Shown one piece after another: positions 7,753 to 14,504 of a DNA stretch of 21,188 nucleotides (the first letter of the stretch is position 1; each line of letters opens with the position of its first letter). The position numbers and the translations under genes are program-made. Source of the stretch: Clostridium sp. CAG:1024 (GTDB lineage Bacteria; Bacillota; Clostridia; Christensenellales; CAG-138); the NCBI GenBank assembly GCA_000432015.1, contig HF985515.1, positions 47,732 to 68,919 on the forward strand, in the 5' to 3' direction. The notes beneath the pieces were generated by a model. That model did not search any database. It saw only the letters and a list, made by a program, of their open reading frames with translations, and was not told where the DNA came from.

Positions 7753-8444
7753 GTCGGATCATCCTCCCCTCCGATGCGGTATCCGTAGCCGCGAACGGTT
7801 TCGATATAGTTCCCCGCCGCGCCGAGCTTCTGCCGCAGCGTGCGAATGTGAACGTCGACCGTTCGGCTTTCGCCGTCGAACGCATATCCCCAGACTCGAT
7901 CGAGGATCTGGGAGCGAGACAACACGTTGCCGCGGTTTTTCAGCAGGAGACAGAGCAGTTCAAACTCCTTCTGCGTCAGCGAGACGGGAGAATCGGAAAC
8001 ACTGACCAGGTGCTTGGCAAGATCGACGCGGAGTGTGCCACAGCAGTACTCGTCCTTCTCCGGGGTGCCCGCTGCCGCGCTTCTTCGCAGCAGCGCCCGG
8101 ATGCGCGCAAGCAATTCCATCATACCGAAAGGCTTAGCAACATAATCGTCTGCGCCGACGTCCAGGCCGATGACTTTGTCATATTCCGTGCCCTTTGCGG
8201 TCAGCATCATGATCGGGATCGAACTTGTGGCAGGAGCCGACCGCAGACGCTTTAATACGAATAAGCCATCCTCTTCCGGCAGCATAATGTCCAGAAGGAT
8301 GAGCTCGGGCAGAGATTGATTCAATGCGGACCAAAAGAGGGAAGGACGGGCAAAGCCCTGTGCTGGCATCCCTTGACTGTTCAATGTGTAAACGAGCAGT
8401 TCGCGAATGCCGTCATCATCCTCAAGCAGATAGATCATTTGCAC
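7749..8444 (-). CDS. phoB: PhoB/PhoP-like OmpR-family response regulator
   Basis: A 231-residue response regulator. The receiver domain (1-115) has the acidic pocket E8-D9-D10, phospho-acceptor Asp52, Thr82 and Lys104. The winged-helix DNA-binding domain (about 130-228) contains S-R-S-Q-I-L-D-R-V-W-G and S-R-T-V-D-V-H-I-R-T-L-R-Q-K, typical of OmpR/PhoB regulators. GGAGG lies 5 bases before the ATG. Its promoter contains three hexamers at 11-base spacing like PhoP boxes, suggesting autoregulation. It pairs with the overlapping kinase gene. Assignment to phosphate control rather than another OmpR-type circuit is a contextual inference. Confidence 0.85.
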   Translation of the reverse strand: MQMIYLLEDDDGIRELLVYTLNSQGMPAQGFARPSLFWSALNQSLPELILLDIMLPEEDGLFVLKRLRSAPATSSIPIMMLTAKGTEYDKVIGLDVGADDYVAKPFGMMELLARIRALLRRSAAAGTPEKDEYCCGTLRVDLAKHLVSVSDSPVSLTQKEFELLCLLLKNRGNVLSRSQILDRVWGYAFDGESRTVDVHIRTLRQKLGAAGNYIETVRGYGYRIGGEDDPT

Positions 8445-8472
8445 CTCCGGCCTTATCGTGTTCCATAAAATA

Positions 8473-8501
8473 ACTATAGCGGAAGAAGTGTATCAGTGCA
8501 A
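8473..8501 (-). promoter_or_regulatory. Promoter of the phoBR operon
   Basis: On the minus strand TTGCAC (8501-8496), a 17-base spacer, and TATAGT (8478-8473), about 28 bases before the phoB ATG. The -35 region is overlapped by the Pho-box-like hexamers. Confidence 0.65.
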
Positions 8502-8516
8502 TCAAACTTGTGTTAA
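8489..8516 (-). promoter_or_regulatory. Tandem Pho-box-like operator
   Basis: Read on the minus strand, three hexamers TTAACA, TTGATT and GATACA follow each other with exact 5-base spacers (11-base period). The consensus for Bacillus PhoP is direct repeats of TT(A/C/T)A(C/T)A with 5-base spacers, lying between about -20 and -60. This site falls at about -23 to -50. Only the first hexamer is a perfect match, so the call is moderate. Confidence 0.5.
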
Positions 8517-8555
8517 ATCTTTGCAATCCATGGAGGACAAAGCGAAGATCCCGTC

Positions 8556-8600
8556 AGAAAAACAGGCGCGCCCGACAATGATGTTTGCGGGTGCGCCTGC
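8556..8600 (-). terminator. Strong terminator of the minus-strand sugar operon
   Basis: Arms at 8563-8574 and 8588-8599 form a 12-bp stem with one mismatch and a 13-base loop; on the minus strand it is followed by a run of five T then CTG. It lies 28 bases after the stop of the NagB-like gene and separates the sugar operon from phoBR. Confidence 0.85.
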
Positions 8601-8627
8601 TTTTCGTGTCGTGTTCTTCTGCCGAGG

Positions 8628-9347
8628 TCAATCTGCAAATACGGCGTCCGTGACGCAGAACTCTGCCTGCGGCATGACTGCAACGAACGAAGCGGGAACG
8701 GTGCTGTCCGGTGTGTCGTCTGCAGCGAGACGTTCAATTTTTTCGACAGCGTTCCGCTTGTTGGCCGTGTTTGCGACCAAATAGAGCTTCGCAGCTTCGC
8801 GTGCGTTTGCAATGCCGATCGTAACGCCCCGATGAAGTGCGGGCGCTTTGTGCTCAAAGTACTTCTGCGCCACGGCCGCTGTGACGGGCGCGACATCCGC
8901 GACGTGCGTACGGAGCGCAGGATCGACGCCCGGCTCGTTGAGCGCAACATGTCCGTTCACACCAATGCCAAATACGATCGCGTCGAATCCGCCATGCGTC
9001 TGCAAGAAAGCTTCCGCACGCGTACACTCAGATACGGGATCCGCCATTCCGTCGAACAGAAAGACTTCGCCGAAGCCCGCCTCCTCCAGAAAGTGCTTTC
9101 TGAGGAAATCCGCCATCGCGCCGTCCGCGTCTTGCGGAAGCCCGCACCACTCGTCCATACCAAAGAACGTTGCCTTAGACAGATCGAGCTTCCCGGATCG
9201 AACGAGTGCATTGACCGCGTCGAAAACGGGATAGGAAGAGGTTCCGGCCGCGATGCAGAGCAGGGCGTCGGGCTTTTTCCGAACGATCTCGGCAAGTTCA
9301 AAGGCGATATGGCGCCCAAGCGACGCATCATCGGGAAAGTGCAGCAT
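8628..9347 (-). CDS. NagB-like glucosamine-6-phosphate isomerase/6-phosphogluconolactonase family protein
   Basis: A 239-residue cytosolic protein of the GlcN6P isomerase/6-phosphogluconolactonase fold. Visible motifs are the phosphate loop A-A-G-T-S-S (33-38), M-D-E-W (64-67; Asp65 matches the enolisation base of NagB), and G-I-G-V-N-G-H-V-A-L-N-E-P-G (127-140). His133 and Glu138 match the ring-opening residues; the family position is Asp in E. coli and Asn here, as in several Gram-positive members. A classical NagB would deaminate and isomerise GlcN6P to Fru6P, but the C-terminal active-site lid region (T-I-G-I-A-N-A-R-E) is divergent and no nagA is present, so the substrate may be another sugar phosphate. 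It is the last gene of a five-gene operon: its GGAGG overlaps the preceding gene's end and only 2 bases separate the two genes. Confidence 0.75.
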   Translation of the reverse strand: MLHFPDDASLGRHIAFELAEIVRKKPDALLCIAAGTSSYPVFDAVNALVRSGKLDLSKATFFGMDEWCGLPQDADGAMADFLRKHFLEEAGFGEVFLFDGMADPVSECTRAEAFLQTHGGFDAIVFGIGVNGHVALNEPGVDPALRTHVADVAPVTAAVAQKYFEHKAPALHRGVTIGIANAREAAKLYLVANTANKRNAVEKIERLAADDTPDSTVPASFVAVMPQAEFCVTDAVFAD

Positions 9348-9349
9348 TC

Positions 9350-10429
9350 TTACCTCCAGTTGTCCGACGGCCGTTTTGCGCTGGATGCATAGGGGAGTGC
9401 GACTTTGCGGCCTTCCTTTGCGGAAACATATGCGGCGTGAATGACTTCGAGCACCGCCTTGCCGTATTCACCGTCGGAGACGGGCTTCTTGCCGGTTCTG
9501 ACGCAGTCTACAAAGTGCATGAGCTCCTGCGGATAGCCCTGGTTGAACGCCTCCTCAAACACCGGGAACGTCCAACCGGTGGTAGCACCGGCCTTTTCGC
9601 TCGCGTAGTCATAGCCGTCGAGACTGTACATCTGCGAGGAATTGCCTTGGAACAGGTCTGCGTAGCAAACGCCCTTGTCACCATAGACCTCGGTGCAGTC
9701 CTGCATACCGCCCTGCTTTACCCAACTGTCCTCGCCGACGCAGAGAACGGTGCGGCCGTTGTGCTCAAACTCCAGCTGCGTGATCGCGTGATCTTCCGCA
9801 TCGGTGTCGTGGTACACATGCATGAAATTGCCATAGACACTCTTCGGCGTGCGGCTATGCAGCATCCACATGAACCAAGCGATCGCATGACAGCCCATGT
9901 CCATCATGACACCGCCGCCGGACTTGTCAGACTCATAGAACCAACGGCTGTGCGGACCGGAGTGCTTTTCGCACTGCTTGAGCATATACAGCTCGCCGAC
10001 AGCGCCGCTTTCAACGATCGCTCGCACGCGCTCGTATTTCGGCGCAAAGCAGAGTTCTTCGGCATACATGAGCAGCTTGCCGTTTTCCTTGCAGGCGGCG
10101 ATCATCTCATCTGCTTCTTCAATGGAAAGGCAGAGCGGCTTTTCGATAATGACATGCTTTCCGGCTTTCGCAGCTTTCAGACATGCATCGTGATGAAGGA
10201 AATTCGGGAGACAAATATCAACGATGTCGCAGTCCGTCTCGGCGAGCAGTCGATCCACATCATCATAGTACGCGGGGATCCCCATATGCTCTGCAAAGGC
10301 TTTCGCCTTATCAAGATGATGCGAATACACAGCGACGACTTCTGCATCATGCACAAAGCGCTGATAAGAGGAAACGTGGATCTCGGAAATGAAGCCGCAG
10401 CCCAGCACGGCAACCTTGGTCTTGCTCAT
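9350..10429 (-). CDS. Gfo/Idh/MocA family oxidoreductase (copy 2)
   Basis: A 359-residue NAD(P)-dependent sugar or polyol dehydrogenase. The Rossmann nucleotide loop is G-C-G-F-I-S at 10-15, the hallmark E-K-P (96-98) contains the catalytic Lys97, and the substrate-site motif M-D-M-G-C-H (176-181) supplies Asp177 and His181. These proteins oxidise a ring or chain hydroxyl to a ketone, or do the reverse. It is translated 24 bases after the TIM-barrel gene upstream, with GGAG before the ATG. Together with the neighbouring TIM barrels it forms an oxidation/isomerisation module. The substrate is unknown. Confidence 0.88.
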   Translation of the reverse strand: MSKTKVAVLGCGFISEIHVSSYQRFVHDAEVVAVYSHHLDKAKAFAEHMGIPAYYDDVDRLLAETDCDIVDICLPNFLHHDACLKAAKAGKHVIIEKPLCLSIEEADEMIAACKENGKLLMYAEELCFAPKYERVRAIVESGAVGELYMLKQCEKHSGPHSRWFYESDKSGGGVMMDMGCHAIAWFMWMLHSRTPKSVYGNFMHVYHDTDAEDHAITQLEFEHNGRTVLCVGEDSWVKQGGMQDCTEVYGDKGVCYADLFQGNSSQMYSLDGYDYASEKAGATTGWTFPVFEEAFNQGYPQELMHFVDCVRTGKKPVSDGEYGKAVLEVIHAAYVSAKEGRKVALPYASSAKRPSDNWR

Positions 10430-10453
10430 GGAATGCTTCTCCTTATTGATTGT

Positions 10454-11368
10454 TTACATATACTGGCGCATGAAGCGATAGCTCTGCTCGATTCCCCTCC
10501 GAACATCCTCGACGCTGCTCTCATAGGCCTTGTCCTCGACTTCGATGCAGGCATAGCCGGTGTAGCGGATATCGTTCAGCGCGGAAACGAACGCACCGAA
10601 ATCTACACCGCCAAGGCCGGGGAGCTTCGGAGAGTGCCAGAGCGTCGGGTAAGCGAAATGACCGTAGTCGTCCACCTTGTCCTGATAGATCTTGATGTCC
10701 TTAAAGTGGACGTGATAGATGCGATCCTTGAACTCATAAAGCGGCTTTGTATAGCTCGCGCCGATGAGATACGGATGAGAGGGATCGAAATTCAGACCGA
10801 GCGCTGGGGAGGGGATGCGGCGGAACATTTCACGCCAAATCGCGGGAGAGCAGGCCAGATTGTTGCCGCCGGGCCACTCGTTGACCGTATACAGCATGGG
10901 GCAGTTTTCAATGGCGATCTTGACACCTTTTTTCTCGGCGTAGGCAACGATGGGAGCCCAAACCACTTCGAACTTGTCGAGGTTCTCTTCAACGGTTTTG
11001 TTCTTATCGCGGCCGATAAAGGTTGTGACCATGTTGACGCCCATCACGGCGGACGCATCGATCAGACGGTAGATATGCTTGATCGCGACATCTGCTGCTT
11101 CCTGGTTCGCATCCATCGGGTTCGGATAGTAGCCGAGGGAGGAAATCGCCACGCCGCGATCCTCTGCGTACTTTTTATAATACAGCAGCTTGGCGTCGTC
11201 ACATTCGCTCATGTCGATGTGCGTAATGCCGGCATAGCGGCGGATCGCCTTGCCCTTGGGCCAGCAGCAGACCTCCACGCAGGAGAAGCCGACCTGCGCG
11301 GCATAGTCGATCACCTGTTCAAAGGAATCATCAGGCAGAATAGCAGATACGAGACCGAGTTTCATCAT
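10454..11368 (-). CDS. Sugar phosphate isomerase/epimerase (xylose isomerase-like TIM barrel, copy 2)
   Basis: A 304-residue AP_endonuc_2/xylose-isomerase-like TIM barrel. The four expected metal ligands are visible: Glu154 (A-I-E-N), Asp195 (N-F-D-P-S-H), His221 (H-V-H-F-K-D) and Glu276 (C-I-E-V-E). The family includes IolE/IolI, hydroxypyruvate isomerase, ketose 3-epimerases and enzymes acting on keto-sugars. GGAGG at 11378-11382 is only 3 bases from the ATG at 11374 but 9 bases from the ATG at 11368, so I use 11368 (starting M-M-K-L-G). It lies between the other TIM-barrel gene (31 bases upstream) and a Gfo/Idh/MocA gene. Confidence 0.87.
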   Translation of the reverse strand: MMKLGLVSAILPDDSFEQVIDYAAQVGFSCVEVCCWPKGKAIRRYAGITHIDMSECDDAKLLYYKKYAEDRGVAISSLGYYPNPMDANQEAADVAIKHIYRLIDASAVMGVNMVTTFIGRDKNKTVEENLDKFEVVWAPIVAYAEKKGVKIAIENCPMLYTVNEWPGGNNLACSPAIWREMFRRIPSPALGLNFDPSHPYLIGASYTKPLYEFKDRIYHVHFKDIKIYQDKVDDYGHFAYPTLWHSPKLPGLGGVDFGAFVSALNDIRYTGYACIEVEDKAYESSVEDVRRGIEQSYRFMRQYM

Positions 11369-11399
11369 TTTCATAATCCTCCTTCAAATCGAGTTCTGT

Positions 11400-12251
11400 T
11401 CAAGAGAGAGCCTGTATTGTTTCGTTCAGGAAGCGGACTGCCATGCGAATGTCCTCCGCCCCGTTTTTGACCTCGCGCTCAATGGTGAGATAGCCGTTGT
11501 AACCAATCGCCTGCAAAGCCTTGAGATAGGGCTTCCAACGAACGCTGCCCTCACCGAGCGGTGTCTCCTCACAGCAGCCGCAGGTCGCAGCCCACTCGAG
11601 CCCGCCCTCTGCGAACTTGTGATAGAAGTCCGCCGGAGCGATGGGGGCAAGTCGCTTTCCGTCCTTGGCATGCGTGTGGACGATGCGGCGGCCTGCCGTT
11701 GCGACGGCGGCGACTTCGTCGTCCGCACCGACCATGACGAGGTTTGCCGGATCATAGTTGATGCCGACGCCCTCGCCGCAGTCGTCCAGAAAAGTGGCAA
11801 GCGTTCCGATGGCTTCCGGTCCGGTCTCCACGGCGACGTAGGCGCCCAGCTTTGCCGCAAACCGCCCCATTTCACCCATGGCGTCCAGCATGATCTGATA
11901 GCGGGGATGGGATCTGTCTTTAGGAACGACGCCGATGTGCGTCGTTACGACGTGACAGTCCAACGTATCGGCCAGTTCAAAGACTCGCTTGAGGTAATCG
12001 ATCTTTTCCGGGTTGTCCGCAGGCTTTTCAAAACCGAAACCGCCCAGCTCGCCGCAAAGGGAGACGACCGTCTGATGGCAGTCGCGGGCGGTCCTGCGAA
12101 CGTTTTCGACCGTTTCTTTGGAGACGGTTCTCGGATCCAACTCGTCTGCGGCGTAAATCTGGACGCCGCTTGCGCCGCAGCGTTCAGATTCGCGGATGCC
12201 CTCGATCAGGCCGACGCCAAACCAGTCGGCCATGGTACCAATCTGGAACAT
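11400..12251 (-). CDS. Sugar phosphate isomerase/epimerase (TIM barrel, copy 1)
   Basis: A 283-residue xylose-isomerase-like TIM barrel with metal ligands Glu142 (A-V-E-T), Asp167 (N-Y-D-P-A-N), His192/His194 (V-H-T-H-A-K-D) and Glu258 (T-I-E-R-E). The open frame extends upstream to 12320, but that stretch overlaps the end of the preceding oxidoreductase gene; the ATG at 12251 has GAGGAACGAGG just before it and lies 11 bases after the preceding stop. It is clearly different in sequence from the other two TIM barrels, so each probably handles a different intermediate. The family fit is firm; the reaction is unknown. Confidence 0.87.
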   Translation of the reverse strand: MFQIGTMADWFGVGLIEGIRESERCGASGVQIYAADELDPRTVSKETVENVRRTARDCHQTVVSLCGELGGFGFEKPADNPEKIDYLKRVFELADTLDCHVVTTHIGVVPKDRSHPRYQIMLDAMGEMGRFAAKLGAYVAVETGPEAIGTLATFLDDCGEGVGINYDPANLVMVGADDEVAAVATAGRRIVHTHAKDGKRLAPIAPADFYHKFAEGGLEWAATCGCCEETPLGEGSVRWKPYLKALQAIGYNGYLTIEREVKNGAEDIRMAVRFLNETIQALS

Positions 12252-12262
12252 AGCCTCGTTCC

Positions 12263-13408
12263 TCACTCGCCGACCTTGATCCAGCGGCCTTCGCGCGCGC
12301 TGCGCACGACAGCATCGCAAAGCGTCATCTCACGCAGACCGTCATCGAAGTTTGCGAACAGCCCCTTCGAGGTGTCGCCGTTTTCGATCGCGGAATAGAT
12401 CGCCTTAAAGTTCTGCTTGAACGTATCCGGAAAGCCCTCGACGTGGCCGCCGGGATAGCTGATGGAGTTCTTTGCAAGCTGACTCAGAATGGAAGGATCC
12501 TTCGGAGCTTTCTGATTGAATGTATCGCGGTGGCCGATCCAAAGCTCGTTGCTGTCCTCACTGTCCCAATGCAGGGCGCACTTGCTGCCGGCAACGTCCA
12601 GCGTGATCTGGTTCTTACGGCCGGCGAACACCTGGCTGATCGTGCAGTTGCCGTGCGCGCCGTTGTCAAAGTGGAACAGGATCGTGCAATAGTCCTCGGT
12701 ATGGATCGGCTTTTCCTCGTAGTCCTCGGGACGGAGCGCCATGCCGGAATAGGTCTCGATGGGCTTGAGCGGCTTTCTGCGGATCTTGTGGAAGGTCTCA
12801 AAGTCGGCGAAGACTTCGACCGCGCGCAGACCCGTCACGGATTCGACCATGTCGATCCAGTGAGAGCCGATGTCTGCAAAGGCGCGAGAATCGCCGCTCA
12901 TTTCGGGCTCGAGACGCCAGCTGTAATCGGTATCATAGTAGAGCCAATCCTGGAGGTAGGAACCGTGGATGGTGTAGATCTCGCCGACGTCCCCGCTGTC
13001 GACCATTGCCTTGGACTGCATGATCTGCGGATACCAACGGCAGTTGAAGTTGACGCCGGTGACGATGTTGTGCTCTTTTGCGTAGGCCGCGAGTTTCTTG
13101 GCTTCATCCAGCGTTTTGGTCAGAGGCTTTTCGCAGACAACGGAGATCCCGCGCTCCATGGCGTACATGGCCATCTCATAATGCGAGGAGTTCGGCGTGC
13201 AGATGTGTACGACGTCAGGTTTTTCAACGTCGATCATTTCCTTATAATCGTCGTAGCCCTTTGGCACGCAGTGCGCCGCCGCTTTGGCCACGGCATTCGG
13301 GATGTCTGAGATCGCGACAACGTCTACGTTGCCGAGACGGCGAAGCGCTTCAATGTGTGCAGCGCCGATAAAGCCAACGCCAATGACACAGGTTCTGGAT
13401 TTCTTCAT
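12263..13408 (-). CDS. Gfo/Idh/MocA family oxidoreductase (copy 1)
   Basis: A 381-residue NAD(P)-dependent dehydrogenase. The Rossmann loop is G-V-G-F-I-G (10-15), E-K-P is at 93-95 with catalytic Lys94, and A-D-I-G-S-H-W-I-D (178-186) gives Asp179 and His183. The longer open frame begins at 13453, but AAAAGGAGG lies ideally before the ATG at 13408, which starts right at the Rossmann domain, so that start is used. It is the first gene of the minus-strand operon, about 65 bases downstream of a predicted transcription start. As the promoter-proximal gene it is a candidate for the first oxidation of the substrate (inference). Confidence 0.9.
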   Translation of the reverse strand: MKKSRTCVIGVGFIGAAHIEALRRLGNVDVVAISDIPNAVAKAAAHCVPKGYDDYKEMIDVEKPDVVHICTPNSSHYEMAMYAMERGISVVCEKPLTKTLDEAKKLAAYAKEHNIVTGVNFNCRWYPQIMQSKAMVDSGDVGEIYTIHGSYLQDWLYYDTDYSWRLEPEMSGDSRAFADIGSHWIDMVESVTGLRAVEVFADFETFHKIRRKPLKPIETYSGMALRPEDYEEKPIHTEDYCTILFHFDNGAHGNCTISQVFAGRKNQITLDVAGSKCALHWDSEDSNELWIGHRDTFNQKAPKDPSILSQLAKNSISYPGGHVEGFPDTFKQNFKAIYSAIENGDTSKGLFANFDDGLREMTLCDAVVRSAREGRWIKVGE

Positions 13409-13479
13409 GAAAAAGATCCTCCTTTTGCATTTAGAATGAAATGGAATGTCCAATTGCAGTATTCCTAGATACTTTTTTT

Positions 13480-13508
13480 AGTATATCCCAAGTTGAAAAG
13501 AATTGCAA
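13480..13508 (-). promoter_or_regulatory. Promoter of the minus-strand sugar operon
   Basis: On the minus strand TTGCAA (13508-13503), a 17-base spacer, and TATACT (13485-13480). An inverted repeat ATACT-N6-AGTAT (13469-13484) overlaps the -10 and predicted start, a good place for a repressor. TTGCAA recurs at 13524-13529. Confidence 0.7.
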
Positions 13509-13545
13509 CAAACAGCGTATTTTTTGCAATCCGTGAAAAAAAATG

Positions 13546-13556
13546 AAAATGATTGA
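13546..13556 (+). promoter_or_regulatory. Shared 11-base promoter element, deoC side
   Basis: AAAATGATTGA overlaps the -35 of the deoC-side promoter, ending 19 bases before its -10 box. The identical 11-mer occurs at 19399-19409, ending 18 bases before the -10 of the NanE/GRE promoter. Flanking AATGAAAA repeats (13542-13549 and 13562-13569) are 20 bases apart. It is a candidate operator for the DeoR-family regulator of the cluster (inference). Confidence 0.45.
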
Positions 13557-13581
13557 TTGGAAATGAAAAAGGTGTTATACT
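13553..13581 (+). promoter_or_regulatory. Promoter of the plus-strand sugar operon
   Basis: TTGATT (13553-13558), a 17-base spacer, and TATACT (13576-13581). It predicts a start near 13588 and a leader of about 112 bases before deoC. It is divergent from the minus-operon promoter, with about 45 bases between the two -35 boxes. Confidence 0.65.
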
Positions 13582-13617
13582 ACAAACATCCTATAGGAAC
13601 GAAAAGAAAACAGAAAA

Positions 13618-13675
13618 CGAAATGTGTTTCGCGGCTTGCAAAGAAATGAAAAAAACGATTTGCAGTCTGACCGCG
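13618..13675 (+). promoter_or_regulatory. Structured leader of the deoC operon
   Basis: The leader contains a palindrome CGAAA-TGTG-TTTCG (13618-13631) and nested inverted repeats: CGCGG (13630-13634) with CCGCG (13671-13675), and TGCAAA (13637-13642) with TTTGCA (13659-13664). It could be an operator or an RNA structure; it matches no riboswitch class I recognise. Confidence 0.3.
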
Positions 13676-13699
13676 GGGCAAAGAAAGGACAGGTATCAA

Positions 13700-14458
13700 A
13701 TGAACACGTTGAAAGCACAAGACATCGCCGATATGATCGATCACTCCCTTTTGAATCCGGCATTCACGCTCGACGAGATCAAGCATGGCTGCGAGGTCGC
13801 AAAGGAATACAAGTGCATTTCCGTTTGCGTCCGTCCCTGCGATGTGGAGATCGCGGCGGAGATCCTGAAGGGCAGCAGCACGCGGGTGACTACCGTTATC
13901 GGATTCCCGCATGGTTCGAACCTGACCGAGACCAAAGTATTTGAAGCGGAACGCGCCATCGAACAGGGCTGCGTCGAGATCGATGTCGTTTTGAACATCG
14001 GCCGCCTGCTCTCCGGTGATTATGAATACGTTGAGAAAGATCTGAAAGCGGTCGTCGACGTTGCACATGCGAAAAACGTTCTTGTGAAGGTCATTCTTGA
14101 GAACGCATATCTGAACGATGAGCAGAAGATCAAAGCCTGCGAGATCTGTGCGCGCGTTGGCGCAGATTTCACAAAGACCTCGACCGGCTACGCACCCGGC
14201 GGCGCAACGATCCATGATCTGAAGCTCATGCGCGCACATACGCCCGCTACCATGCAAGTCAAGGCGGCCGGCGGCGTTCGCAAGCTCGACGACGCGCTTC
14301 TTGTTAAGGCGGTCGGCGGTACGCGCTTCGGCTGCACCCGCACGGAGTCCATGCTGGCTGACGCCCGTGCACGTGAAGCGGCCGGGACGCTCACACTGCC
14401 CGAGATCCATGACGATACGGAGTTCGCCTCTGTCCTCGCCGCTCGCGCTGCAAAATAA
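13700..14458 (+). CDS. deoC: Deoxyribose-phosphate aldolase family protein (DeoC-like)
   Basis: A 252-residue class I aldolase TIM barrel. The catalytic set of DeoC is intact: Asp95 (E-I-D-V-V), Schiff-base Lys159 (D-F-T-K-T-S-T-G) and Lys188 (V-K-A-A-G-G-V-R). The phosphate-end motif is R-F-G-C-T-R, not the common G-T-S-S or G-A-S-S. The reading frame is open from 13553, but that runs through the promoter; AAAGGACAGG precedes the ATG at 13700, where homology also begins. DeoC cleaves 2-deoxyribose-5-phosphate to acetaldehyde and glyceraldehyde-3-phosphate. Here it is the first gene of a sugar operon with no nucleoside phosphorylase, deaminase or phosphopentomutase, so it may cleave another deoxy or keto sugar phosphate (inference). 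Confidence 0.88.
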   Translation: MNTLKAQDIADMIDHSLLNPAFTLDEIKHGCEVAKEYKCISVCVRPCDVEIAAEILKGSSTRVTTVIGFPHGSNLTETKVFEAERAIEQGCVEIDVVLNIGRLLSGDYEYVEKDLKAVVDVAHAKNVLVKVILENAYLNDEQKIKACEICARVGADFTKTSTGYAPGGATIHDLKLMRAHTPATMQVKAAGGVRKLDDALLVKAVGGTRFGCTRTESMLADARAREAAGTLTLPEIHDDTEFASVLAARAAK

Positions 14459-14504
14459 ACTCTTCACAAATTACGACTTTATATTATAATTGGAAGGAGA
14501 AAAC

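Noticed and set aside
9437..11470. A 677-codon open frame on the plus strand
   Set aside because: It is antisense to an oxidoreductase gene and a TIM-barrel gene that both have full family motifs and good ribosome binding sites. Its translation shows no recognisable domain, and it crosses their intergenic gap; codon bias of the real genes explains it.
13553..13699. A longer N-terminus for the deoC product
   Set aside because: The frame is open, but it runs through the predicted promoter, no ribosome binding site supports the earlier starts, and DeoC homology begins at the ATG at 13700.
14463..14490. TTCACA-N16-TATAAT, a possible internal promoter between deoC and the next gene
   Set aside because: The predicted start would fall inside or after the AAGGAG ribosome binding site of the downstream gene, so it would not give a useful transcript; probably a chance AT-rich match.
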